64,000 nucleotides of DNA from Hydrogenophaga sp. (GCF_018780385.1 NZ_JADMJO010000001.1:39386-103385); one strand, 5' to 3'; positions 25,022-33,162 are shown, counted from the first letter of the stretch. The notes: a model not told the origin generated them from the sequence alone. A program made the numbers and translations.

Positions 25022-26546
25022 GGGCGGTCTCCTTCTTGTCGTAACTCTGCGGGTCCCACAGGCCCGACATCCACTCGCCGATGCGCTCGATCGTCGCGTC
25101 CGCCCGGTTCAGGCTGGGCGAGAGCCGCCCCTTGGCAATCACGTGCAGCCGGTCGCTGATCTCAAAGAGTTCGTCGAGCTCTTCGCTCACCACCAGCACC
25201 GCACAACCCGCGTCGCGCAGCGCCAGGATCTCGCCCCGGATCTGCGCCGCAGCGCCCACGTCCACACCCCAGGTCGGCTGGCTCACGATGAGCAATGTCG
25301 GCTTGGCTTCGATCTCACGCCCGACGATGAACTTCTGCAGGTTGCCGCCCGAGAGCGACTTGGCCGCCGCGTCCGGCCCGTTGGCCTTGACGTTGTAGCG
25401 CGCGATCACCTCCGCCGCCTGCTTTCGCAACGCGCCCACCTTGATCCAGCCGCCCGCGCCCAGCGCATCGTCGCGCGAGAGCAGCAGGTTGTGCGCGAGC
25501 GACAGCGTGGGCACGGCGCCGCGGCCCAGGCGTTCTTCGGGCACGAAATGCAGGCCGAGCGCACGGCGCCTGCCCGGGCTCAGGCGCGACACATCGTGGC
25601 TGCCCATGCGGATGCACTGCGCCGGCGCGCGGGTGTCTTCGCCCGAGAGGCAATACAACAGCTCGCTCTGGCCGTTGCCCGACACCCCCGCGATGCCCAC
25701 CACCTCGCCCGCGCGCACCGTGAGCGCGATGTCGTTCAGGTGGGTGCCGAAGGGGTCGTCGCTGGCCAGCGTGAGGCCGCTCACGTCCAGCGCCGACGCA
25801 CCGGCGTGCAGTTCACGCACCTTGAGCGCCGGCGGCTCGGCGCCGATCATCAGGCGCGAGAGCGAGGCGTTGCTCTCCTGGCGCGGGTCGCACACGCCCG
25901 TGACCTTGCCGCCGCGCAAGACAGTGCAGGCGTCGCACAGCTCGCGGATTTCGTGCAGCTTGTGGCTGATGTAGAGGATGCTGCAGCCCTGCGCCGCCAG
26001 CAGCCGCAGCACCACAAACAGCTTTTCAACCGCCTGCGGCGTGAGCACCGAGGTCGGTTCGTCAAGGATCAGCAACTGCGGGCGCGTGAGCAGCGCGCGG
26101 ATGATCTCCACCCGCTGCATCTCGCCCACGCTGAGCGTGTGCACCGGGCGCGATGGGTCGATGTCCAGCCCGTATTCGGCCGCCTTGGCGGTGATGCTCG
26201 CGCTCACCTCGGGCAGGCTGAGGCTCTTGTCCAGCCCCAGCCACACGTTCTCGGCCACGGTCAGCGTGTCGAACAGGCTGAAGTGCTGGAACACCATGCT
26301 GATGCCCAGCGCGCGCGCCTCCTGCGGGTTGCGGATGTGCACCGGCTGGCCGTTGAAGGTGACGGTGCCCTCGTCTGGCTTGACCGAGCCGTAGATGATC
26401 TTCATCAGCGTGGACTTGCCGGCGCCGTTCTCGCCCAGCACCGCGTGCACCGAGCCGGGCTGCACGGTGAGCGAAACGCCGCTGTTGGCCACCACGCCGG
26501 GATAACGTTTGGTGATGCCGCTGAGTTGCAATCGGGGGGTTGTCAT
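25008..26546 (-). CDS. Purine/nucleoside ABC transporter ATP-binding protein (two NBDs)
   Basis: 512 residues from the ATG at 26546, with a strong AAGGAG before it. Two nucleotide-binding domains are in tandem. The first has Walker [10 protein letters not shown] near residue 40, signature LSVGEMQR and Walker B LLILDEPTS. The second has a degenerate P-loop (GVSGNGQSE), signature LSGGNLQK and VSQPTWGVDVG in place of the usual DEPT, as is normal for the nucleoside branch (NupO/YufO). The start overlaps the LysR stop by 4 bases (ATGA). Confidence 0.93.
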   Translation of the reverse strand: MTTPRLQLSGITKRYPGVVANSGVSLTVQPGSVHAVLGENGAGKSTLMKIIYGSVKPDEGTVTFNGQPVHIRNPQEARALGISMVFQHFSLFDTLTVAENVWLGLDKSLSLPEVSASITAKAAEYGLDIDPSRPVHTLSVGEMQRVEIIRALLTRPQLLILDEPTSVLTPQAVEKLFVVLRLLAAQGCSILYISHKLHEIRELCDACTVLRGGKVTGVCDPRQESNASLSRLMIGAEPPALKVRELHAGASALDVSGLTLASDDPFGTHLNDIALTVRAGEVVGIAGVSGNGQSELLYCLSGEDTRAPAQCIRMGSHDVSRLSPGRRRALGLHFVPEERLGRGAVPTLSLAHNLLLSRDDALGAGGWIKVGALRKQAAEVIARYNVKANGPDAAAKSLSGGNLQKFIVGREIEAKPTLLIVSQPTWGVDVGAAAQIRGEILALRDAGCAVLVVSEELDELFEISDRLHVIAKGRLSPSLNRADATIERIGEWMSGLWDPQSYDKKETAHAAA

Positions 26547-27505
26547 GCGTCTCCTTCTTGTTTTGTGAGGCTGTTCTCGGCGTCGGGCCGCTTGAGCGAG
26601 GCGGCCACGCTCTTGATCTGCTCGCGCAGCCAGCGCCCTGCCTTGGAGGCGTGGGTGCGCTCGTGCCAGAGCTGGTAGTACATCATTCGCGGGAACTCCA
26701 CCGGGCTGGGCAGCACCTTCACCGGCAGCACGCCGGTGAAGCGGTCGCAGTACTGGCGCCCGGTGGTGAGCACCAACAGGCTGCCGGCCACCATGGCCGG
26801 GATCAGACTGAAGTGCGGGCAGCGCGCGGTGATGTTGCGCACCAGGCCCAGCGTGGCCAGGTGGTCGTCGATGAAACCGCGCGCGCCCGGATGCGTGGGC
26901 GTGGGCGCGATGTGTTCGGCGCCCAGCCATGCCTCCACGTCCCAGCCGCGGCGCACCGCCGGGTGCTGGTTCGAGACGAGGCACACCACCTCGTCGCCAA
27001 ACAGGCGGCCCAGATGCAGGTCGTCGGGCGGTTTGGCCCAGTTGCCGATCACCACGTCCACATCGCCCTGGGCCAGGTGGTTGCGGTAGTCGGAGTCGCG
27101 CGAGAGCGGGTGGATGTCGATCGGGCAGTTGGGCGCCTGGGCCTTGATCAGGGTGACCAGCTGCGGCAGAAACAGCGGGTCCATGTAGTCGCTGGCGGCC
27201 AGGCTGAAGGTGTGGCGGGCGGTGGCCGGGTCAAAACTGCGCGCGTCGGAAAACAGCACCTCGGCGCTGCGCAGGATGTCGGCCGCCGGCTCGATCATGC
27301 GCAAACCAGCCACGGTGGGCACCATGCCCGAGCCTGAACGCACCAACAAGGGGTCCCCGGCCAGTTCGCGCAGGCGCTTGAGTGCGGCACTCACCGCCGG
27401 CTGGTACATGCCCATGCGAATGGCCGCGCGCGAGACGCTGCGCTCGGTGAGCACGGTGTGGAGCACGCGGATCAGGTGCAGGTCAATCTTGTCGAACATC
27501 GACAT
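26543..27505 (-). CDS. LysR-family regulator heading the purine transport operon
   Basis: 320 residues from the ATG at 27505; ATGs at 27514 and 27499 are also in frame. An AGGG lies 10 bases before 27505. The helix-turn-helix is at about residues 20-45 (RSVSRAAIRMGMYQPAVSAALKRL), and the effector domain begins near 90 (RHTFSLAASDYMDPLFLPQL). The C-terminal domain resembles the NodD/PA2206-like group with DVVIGNWAKPPDDL. It is unusual in being the first gene of the transport operon it faces rather than a separate gene, with an ATGA overlap to the ATPase. It is also divergent from xdhA, so it probably controls both. Confidence 0.88.
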   Translation of the reverse strand: MSMFDKIDLHLIRVLHTVLTERSVSRAAIRMGMYQPAVSAALKRLRELAGDPLLVRSGSGMVPTVAGLRMIEPAADILRSAEVLFSDARSFDPATARHTFSLAASDYMDPLFLPQLVTLIKAQAPNCPIDIHPLSRDSDYRNHLAQGDVDVVIGNWAKPPDDLHLGRLFGDEVVCLVSNQHPAVRRGWDVEAWLGAEHIAPTPTHPGARGFIDDHLATLGLVRNITARCPHFSLIPAMVAGSLLVLTTGRQYCDRFTGVLPVKVLPSPVEFPRMMYYQLWHERTHASKAGRWLREQIKSVAASLKRPDAENSLTKQEGDA

Positions 27506-27556
27506 GTATTTCATACCCTGGGTGTATGCAGCTGGATGGTGGTTTGGGCATGCTGG

Positions 27557-27576
27557 ACATATGGTCGAGCATATGT
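27557..27576. promoter_or_regulatory. Inverted repeat between LysR and xdhA
   Basis: Arms ACATATG and CATATGT are separated by GTCGAG in the middle of the 103-base divergent gap. The spacing and AT content suit a LysR-type box (T-N11-A) controlling xdhAB and the purine operon. Confidence 0.5.
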
Positions 27577-27608
27577 TGTGCCATGGGGGCAGCGCTATGC
27601 TGGGGCGC

Positions 27609-29207
27609 ATGAGCACCGAAATATCCGCACAAACCCTGAGCTTCCTGCGGCGCGGCCAGCCGGTCACGCTGCACAACGTGGCACCCGACCGCACCCTGCT
27701 GGAGGTGCTGCGCGAAGACCTGGGCTGCACCGGCACCAAGGAGGGCTGCGGCGAAGGCGACTGCGGCGCCTGCACCGTGGTGCTGGGCGAAGCGATCGGC
27801 GGCCAGCTGCAATACAAAGCCATCAACAGTTGCATCCGGTTGGCGCATTCGGTGCAGGGCATGGCGGTGTGGACCACGGAAGACCTGGTATCGCCCCAAG
27901 GCGAACTGCATCCCGCACAAGAGGCCATGGTGCAGTGCCATGGCAGCCAGTGCGGGTTTTGCACCCCCGGTTTTGTCATGAGCCTCTTCGGGATGTACCA
28001 GAACAGTGGTGGGGGCCAAGGCATCGACCGCGCCCAGGCGTCGGCAGACCTCTCGGGCAACCTGTGCCGTTGCACCGGCTACCGTCCCATTCTTGATGCG
28101 GCGCAGCAGATGGGCAGCCTGCCCTTGCCCCCCGGCTGTGGCGTGAACGAAGCCGCCACCGTGGCAGCGCTCAAGAAACTTGCACCGCCACACACTGAGA
28201 ATTACCTGCGACCCACCACCCTGGCCAGCTTGCTGCAGGCGCGCGCCGCACACCCCAAAGCCCAAGTGGTGGCCGGCACCACCGACGTCGGCCTGTGGGT
28301 GACGAAGATGCACAAGCGCTTCACCCAGGTGCTTGATGTGACCGCCGCCGAGGAACTGCGCCGCGTGGAGACTTACCCGCACCACATCGCCATCGGCGCG
28401 GCGGTGTCGCTGCACGAGGCCTACGCCGCGCTGGTGAGCGAGCGCCCACAGCTCAAGACCTTTGCCCAGCGCTTTGCCGGCCTGCCAGTGCGCAACTCGG
28501 GCACGCTGGGCGGCAACGTGGCCAACGGTTCGCCCATCGGCGACAGCATGCCGCTGCTCATTGCGCTGGGCGCCAGCGTGGTGCTGATGCGTTGGGATGC
28601 GAAGCACCAGGCTGTGGCTCATCGGGAGCTGCTGCTGGAGGATCTGTACACGGGCTACCGCGCGAATGTGATAAAGGCGGACGAGTTGCTTTGTTGGGTC
28701 AAGGTGCCGAGGCCGGGGGCGCCCTCACCCCAGCCCTCTCCCGCAAGCGGGAGAGGGGGCAAGACACGCGACTTCGCCAACGAGGTGCCTTCACTCCCTC
28801 TCCCGCTTGCGGGAGAGGGTTGGGGTGAGGGCTCCCCCGAATTCCTCCGCGTCTACAAAATCAGCAAACGCTTCGACGACGACATCTCCGCCGTCTGCCT
28901 GGCCATGCGCATGACGCTGGAACGCGGCAAAGTCAAAACCATCTCCATCGGCGCTGGCGGCGTGGCCGCCACACCCGTGCGCGCCCGCCAGACCGAAGCC
29001 GCCCTGCTCGGCCACGCCTGGAACGCCGACACCGTGGTGACCGCCATCGCCGCACTGCGCGGCGAGTTCAAACCGATCACGGACATGCGCGCCAGCGCCG
29101 CCTACCGCCACACGGTGCTGGGCAACCTGCTGCAACGCTTCTGGCTGGAGAGCCAGGGCCTGCAGGCGATCAACCTCGAATCGTTTTCGATGGAGGCCCT
29201 GACATGA
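27609..29207 (+). CDS. xdhA: Xanthine dehydrogenase small subunit (XdhA) with in-frame repeat insertion
   Basis: 532 residues from the ATG at 27609; an in-frame ATG at 27597 is also possible. Residues 1-165 hold two [2Fe-2S] clusters: CGEGDCGACTV near 44-54, and GSQCGFCTPGF plus LCRCTGYRP further on. Residues 195-532 are the FAD domain (VVAGTTDVGLWV, LGGNVANGSPIGDSMP) and the CO dehydrogenase flavoprotein C-terminus. It passes electrons from the molybdenum site of XdhB to NAD. Residues about 369-411 (PSPQPSPASGRGG to GEGWGEGSPE) are foreign to the family and are encoded by a palindromic repeat at 28721-28832. The stop overlaps the xdhB ATG. Confidence 0.95.
   Translation: MSTEISAQTLSFLRRGQPVTLHNVAPDRTLLEVLREDLGCTGTKEGCGEGDCGACTVVLGEAIGGQLQYKAINSCIRLAHSVQGMAVWTTEDLVSPQGELHPAQEAMVQCHGSQCGFCTPGFVMSLFGMYQNSGGGQGIDRAQASADLSGNLCRCTGYRPILDAAQQMGSLPLPPGCGVNEAATVAALKKLAPPHTENYLRPTTLASLLQARAAHPKAQVVAGTTDVGLWVTKMHKRFTQVLDVTAAEELRRVETYPHHIAIGAAVSLHEAYAALVSERPQLKTFAQRFAGLPVRNSGTLGGNVANGSPIGDSMPLLIALGASVVLMRWDAKHQAVAHRELLLEDLYTGYRANVIKADELLCWVKVPRPGAPSPQPSPASGRGGKTRDFANEVPSLPLPLAGEGWGEGSPEFLRVYKISKRFDDDISAVCLAMRMTLERGKVKTISIGAGGVAATPVRARQTEAALLGHAWNADTVVTAIAALRGEFKPITDMRASAAYRHTVLGNLLQRFWLESQGLQAINLESFSMEALT
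28721..28832. repeat. REP-like inverted pair inserted in the xdhA coding region
   Basis: Two 37-base arms, 28721-28757 and 28796-28832, are inverted copies of each other with one mismatch, 38 bases apart. Each arm contains CCCTCTCCCGC and GCGGGAGAGGG separated by 2 bases, so it forms a hairpin itself. The paired structure is that of a REPIN (two REP units in opposite orientation). The element is translated in frame and adds about 40 residues to the XdhA FAD domain. Confidence 0.88.
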
Positions 29208-31789
29208 ACGCACGCGACCAAGCCCCCGCCACCCCGGTGGTGATCTCGTCCCGGGCAGACGCAGTGGCGGAACCCGAGCCCACCTCCGCTCGCGCTGAGC
29301 CCAACCCCGCCCGCGCTGAGCCCAACTCCGTTCGCCCTGAGCCTGTCGAAGGGCTCACCAACACCTTGGCGGAGGCTTCCACAAGCTCAGCCCGAACGGA
29401 AGTGCGCGCCGCTGGCGTCTCACGCCACCACGAAAGCGCGCGCGCCCAGGTGGCCGGCGGCGCCACCTACATCGACGACATCCCCGAAGTGCGCGGCACG
29501 CTGCACGCCGCCCCGGTGTGCTCGCCCGTGGCACACGGCAAGCTGCGCGGCATGGACGCCACGGCCGCGCTCGCCATGCCGGGTGTGCGCGGCGTCTTCA
29601 GTGCTGTGCACATCCCCGGTGACCCGATGCTGGCCGCCTTCGCGCACGACGAACCCGTGTTCGCCACCGACACCGTGCAGTTCCTCGGCCAGGTGGTGGC
29701 ACTCGTGGTGGCCGACGACGTGATGACCGCGCGCCGCGCCGCTCGGCTGGTGTTGCTCGACATCGAACCCCTGCCCGCCGTCATCAACGTGCACGAGGCG
29801 CACGCGCAGCAAAGCTACGTGTTGCCGCCGGTGCATGTGAAACGCGGCGACGCCGCCGCAGCCCTGAAGCGCGCGCCACACACGCTGCAAGGCCAGTTCG
29901 AAGTCGGCGGCCAGGAACACTTTTATCTGGAAGGTCAGGTCGCCTACGTGTTGCCGCTGGAGCAAAACCAGTGGTGGGTCTACACCAGCACGCAGCACCC
30001 CGGCGAGGTGCAGCACTGGGTGTCGCACGCGCTGGGCATTGCCAACCACGCCGTGACGGTGGAATGCCGGCGCATGGGCGGCGGTTTCGGCGGCAAGGAA
30101 ACGCAGGCCGGGCACCTGGCCGTGTGGGCCGCCATCGCCGCCAACCAGCTCAAGTGCCCCGTGAAGCTGCGGTTGGACCGCGACGACGACTTCATGATCA
30201 CCGGCAAACGCCACCCCTTCGCCTACCACTACCGCGCCGGGTTCGACGACAGCGGCCTGCTCTGCGGACTGGAACTGGAGATGCTGGCCAACTGCGGTTT
30301 CAGCGCCGACCTCTCCGGCCCCGTGGCCGACCGCGCCATCTTCCACGCTGACAACGCCTACTTTCTGGAAGACGTGGCCATTGCCAGCTACCGCTGCAAG
30401 ACCAACACCCAAAGCCACACCGCGTTTCGCGGCTTCGGCGGCCCGCAGGGTGTGATCGTGATCGAGCGGATCTTGAGCGACATTGCGCGCACGCTCGTCC
30501 TTGATCCGTTCGATGTGCGACTGCGCAATCTGTACAGCGATGAACCCACCTCGGGGGCCCTTCGACAAGCTCAGGGCGAACGGGAAAAGTCCGTTCGGAC
30601 CGAGCTCACCTCCGTTCGGGCTGAGCTCACCTCCGTTCGGGCTGAGCCTGTCGAAGCCCTCGCGCGACGCAACGTCACCCACTACCAGATGCCGGTGGAA
30701 GACAACATCCTTGAACCGCTCATGACCACGCTGGCGAAAACCAGCAACTACCGTCAACGCCGCGATCAGATAGCAGCGTGGAATGCGAAGAGCTCCGTCA
30801 TCAAAAAAGGCATGGCGCTCACCCCCGTGAAGTTCGGCATCAGCTTCACCGCCACGCTGTTCAACCAGGCCGGCGCGCTGGTGCACGTGTACACCGACGG
30901 CAGCGTGCAGGTGAACCACGGCGGCACCGAAATGGGCCAGGGCCTGCACACCAAGGTGGCGCAGATCGTGGCCGACGAGCTGGGTGTGCCGCTGCACCGC
31001 GTGCTGGTCACGGCCAGCGACACCAGCAAGGTGCCCAACGCCAGCGCCACCGCCGCCAGCAGCGGCACCGACCTCAACGGCCGCGCCGCGCAGTTCGCCG
31101 CGCGCCACGTGCGCGACAACCTCGCCGCCTTCGTGGCGGGCCTGGACGGCTGCGGCGCCGGCGCGGTGCGGTTCGAAGCCGGCCAGGTGATCACACCCCA
31201 GACCACGCGAGCGTTCAACGACGTGGTGCATGCCGCCTACGCCAACCGCATCCAGCTCTGGAGCGACGGCTTCTACCGCACGCCCAAGATCCACTACGAC
31301 AAGACCACCATGCAGGGCCGGCCGTTTTACTACTTCGCCTACGGCGCAGCAGTGACCGAAGTCGCCATCGACATCCTCACCGGCGAGAGCCGCGTGCTCA
31401 AGGTCGACATCCTTCACGACGTGGGCCGCAGCATCAACCCCGCCATCGACATCGGCCAGATCGAAGGCGGCTTTGTGCAAGGCATGGGCTGGTTGACGAC
31501 GGAGCAACTCGTCTGGAACGACAAGGGCTACCTGCAAACCCACGCCCCCAGCACCTACAAGATCCCCGCCACCGGCGATGTGCCCGAACACTTCAAGATC
31601 GACCTCTGGCCCGAGCCCAACCGGGAAGACAACGTGCACGGCAGCAAGGCCGTGGGCGAGCCCCCGTTCATGCTGGCGATCAGCGTGTTTGAAGCGCTGC
31701 GGGATGCGGTGGCACAGGCGGGGGGGAAGCCGGAGGGGATGAATGCGCCGGGGACGGCGGAAGAGGTTTTGAGGGCGGTGACGGGGTAG
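29204..31789 (+). CDS. xdhB: Xanthine dehydrogenase large subunit (XdhB) with two in-frame repeat insertions
   Basis: 861 residues; homologues are about 775-785 long. It holds the molybdopterin site that oxidises hypoxanthine and xanthine to urate. Motifs: RMGGGFGGKETQ, TAFRGFGGPQG with the substrate arginine, MGQGLHTKVAQIVADELG, NASATAASSGTDLNG, and KAVGEPPFM with the catalytic glutamate near residue 815. Extra residues appear twice: about 18-70 before the normal start GVSRHHESARAQV, and about 448-486 between LRNLYSDE and RRNVTHYQ. Both come from repeat elements. No xdhC gene for cofactor insertion follows. It overlaps xdhA by 4 bases (ATGA). Confidence 0.95.
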   Translation: MNARDQAPATPVVISSRADAVAEPEPTSARAEPNPARAEPNSVRPEPVEGLTNTLAEASTSSARTEVRAAGVSRHHESARAQVAGGATYIDDIPEVRGTLHAAPVCSPVAHGKLRGMDATAALAMPGVRGVFSAVHIPGDPMLAAFAHDEPVFATDTVQFLGQVVALVVADDVMTARRAARLVLLDIEPLPAVINVHEAHAQQSYVLPPVHVKRGDAAAALKRAPHTLQGQFEVGGQEHFYLEGQVAYVLPLEQNQWWVYTSTQHPGEVQHWVSHALGIANHAVTVECRRMGGGFGGKETQAGHLAVWAAIAANQLKCPVKLRLDRDDDFMITGKRHPFAYHYRAGFDDSGLLCGLELEMLANCGFSADLSGPVADRAIFHADNAYFLEDVAIASYRCKTNTQSHTAFRGFGGPQGVIVIERILSDIARTLVLDPFDVRLRNLYSDEPTSGALRQAQGEREKSVRTELTSVRAELTSVRAEPVEALARRNVTHYQMPVEDNILEPLMTTLAKTSNYRQRRDQIAAWNAKSSVIKKGMALTPVKFGISFTATLFNQAGALVHVYTDGSVQVNHGGTEMGQGLHTKVAQIVADELGVPLHRVLVTASDTSKVPNASATAASSGTDLNGRAAQFAARHVRDNLAAFVAGLDGCGAGAVRFEAGQVITPQTTRAFNDVVHAAYANRIQLWSDGFYRTPKIHYDKTTMQGRPFYYFAYGAAVTEVAIDILTGESRVLKVDILHDVGRSINPAIDIGQIEGGFVQGMGWLTTEQLVWNDKGYLQTHAPSTYKIPATGDVPEHFKIDLWPEPNREDNVHGSKAVGEPPFMLAISVFEALRDAVAQAGGKPEGMNAPGTAEEVLRAVTG
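29279..29400. repeat. Repeat element with 21-bp tandem units, 5' part of xdhB
   Basis: Three 21-base units in direct repeat (29279-29299, 29300-29320, 29321-29341) encode PTSARAE, PNPARAE and PNSVRPE. The last unit continues into CTGTCGAAGGGC, and 29376-29400 is an inverted copy of 29327-29351 with 4 mismatches in 25. The core TTCGCCCTGAGCCTGTCGAA is a REP-type sequence common in proteobacterial genomes. All units are multiples of three, so the reading frame survives. Confidence 0.85.
30560..30656. repeat. Repeat element with 21-bp tandem units, mid xdhB
   Basis: The left arm 30560-30583 is an inverted copy of 30633-30656 with 3 mismatches in 24. Between them are 21-base tandem units at 30590-30610 and 30611-30631 and a third from 30632, encoding SVRTELT, SVRAELT and SVRAEPVEA. 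It is the same element family as at 29279-29400 but in the other arrangement, and again it is translated in frame. Confidence 0.85.
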
Positions 31790-31920
31790 AGGATGGAACA
31801 GACTGCAAAAGGCTGATCTCGTCCCACAGCGGAAATTTGCATGGTCGGTCCGATAGACGGCAGGCCGCGTCTCCGGCCATCGGTGGCAGCGACCGGACAA
31901 ACGAACCTTAAGGAGAATCG

Positions 31921-32598
31921 ATGTTCACTCAACGCTTGGCCAACGCAGTGGCGCTCTCCGTCATCGCGCTGTCGATGGCATCGCCGGCCTCGGCCGCGCT
32001 GCTGTTCTCGAACGGTCCCGCCACTGCCAACTCAAACCGCTGCGCCGAAGACAGCGGCATATGCATCGGCACCTGGACCATCTTTGAAGATTTCACGCTC
32101 AGCGCCAACTCGACAATCACGTCGATCGGTTGGACGGCTTACCTCTATGGTGGCCTTGCCGACTTCAATGGCGCTCGTGCCTGGATTTACAGCGCCGACC
32201 CGGTATTCGGGGGCGGCGCGCTGTTGGAAACGGTGGCCACGCAAGACGCCAGCCCCACGCCCAACGGCCTGGGCGACGAAGTCTTCGATCTGACGCTGAA
32301 CACCAGCATCGATCTGACGGTAGGTACCTACTGGATCGGCTTTCAGCACGATACGCACATCAACTACGCCATCATGGCCAGCTCGGCAACGGGCTTCGGT
32401 TCCTTGGCGACCCAGTGGCAGAACGATGGCACCGGCGCGCGCCTCGACACCCCATCGAACATGGCATTCCGCATCGATGGAAGTGAACGCGGCTCGGAAG
32501 TGCCTGAGCCCTCTTCCCTCGCGTTGGCAGGCCTCGCGCTCTGGGCACTGATGTGGAGCCGCAAGCGGCGGCCTGTCCCGCTGTCCTCACCGAGATAA
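31921..32598 (+). CDS. PEP-CTERM sorting-signal exported protein
   Basis: 225 residues. AAGGAGAA precedes the ATG. The N-terminus is a signal peptide ending near SPASA. The C-terminus carries the PEP-CTERM signal: VPEPSSLALAGLALWALM followed by SRKRR, that is PEP, one membrane helix and a basic end, recognised by an exosortase (EpsH type). The middle is a beta-rich jelly-roll-like domain (TWTIFEDFTLSANSTITSIGW, DLTVGTYWIGFQHDT) of unknown function, seen in many beta-proteobacterial extracellular matrix proteins. The exosortase is not in the window. Confidence 0.9.
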   Translation: MFTQRLANAVALSVIALSMASPASAALLFSNGPATANSNRCAEDSGICIGTWTIFEDFTLSANSTITSIGWTAYLYGGLADFNGARAWIYSADPVFGGGALLETVATQDASPTPNGLGDEVFDLTLNTSIDLTVGTYWIGFQHDTHINYAIMASSATGFGSLATQWQNDGTGARLDTPSNMAFRIDGSERGSEVPEPSSLALAGLALWALMWSRKRRPVPLSSPR

Positions 32599-32772
32599 GT
32601 GAGCCGGATCGAATTTGGGTGCGTTGGTCAGGCTCGCTTGGGCGGTGCACTGCACCGGGAGCTGGTTTCTTTTTTTCAGCCCGCTGCATCCAGGCGCCCA
32701 TCTCCTCCGTTCTAAAGGCAGGCACGCAATGGTGCGGGCCCGAAACCCAACCTTTTTGAGGACGAATACATC

Positions 32773-33162
32773 ATGAAAAAAAGCACACTCCTGACCGCCT
32801 GCGCCCTGTCCCTGTTCGCCGCCGCTGCCGTCCAGGCACAGCCGGTCATGCGTGACGGCGTGCTGGCAGACGCAGCCGGTCGCACGGTCTACACCTTTGA
32901 CAAGGACGAGTCGGGCAAGAGCAACTGCAGCGGCGGTTGCCTGGTGGCGTGGCCAGCCTTCACCGCCAAGCTCGAGGCGGCGGCCAAGGGCGAATTCGGT
33001 CTCATCAGCGGCACGCGCCAATGGACGATGAACGGCAAGCCGCTCTACTACTTTGCCGGCGACGCCAAGCCTGGTGATCGCAACGGTGACGGCCAGGGCG
33101 GCGTGTGGCATGTGATCTCTTCCAAGCCGGTTGCCAAGGCCGCCACCGTCTCGGCGTACTGA
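32773..33162 (+). CDS. COG4315 secreted protein (PF03640 repeats)
   Basis: 129 residues with a cleavable signal peptide (MKKSTLLTACALSLFAAAAVQAQ). Two PF03640 repeats follow: GVLADAAGRTVYTFDKDESGKSNCSGGCLVAWPA, which carries two cysteines, and RQWTMNGKPLYYFAGDAKPGD ending GVWHVI. The function is unknown; similar genes commonly accompany ECF sigma/anti-sigma pairs, as here. It lies 74 bases before the sigma factor start on the same strand and is the likely output gene of that pair. Confidence 0.85.
   Translation: MKKSTLLTACALSLFAAAAVQAQPVMRDGVLADAAGRTVYTFDKDESGKSNCSGGCLVAWPAFTAKLEAAAKGEFGLISGTRQWTMNGKPLYYFAGDAKPGDRNGDGQGGVWHVISSKPVAKAATVSAY

Noticed and set aside
28721..28832. xdhA insertion considered as a frameshift or assembly error
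   Set aside because: The frame is open before, within and after the element, and both flanks match the family; a chance error would not preserve it.
29279..30656. Tandem 21-bp units considered as a CRISPR-like or minisatellite array
   Set aside because: There are no unique spacers between units, only two to three copies, and no cas genes; they are part of REP-type elements.
29420..31900. Long open frame on the minus strand opposite xdhB (over 800 codons)
   Set aside because: It mirrors xdhB exactly, has the histidine/valine/glycine-rich composition of an antisense shadow in high-GC DNA, and shows no family motif.
32641..32680. T-rich run and short repeat after the PEP-CTERM gene as a terminator
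   Set aside because: The inverted repeat has almost no loop and is separated from the T-run by about 10 bases, so I could not support it.
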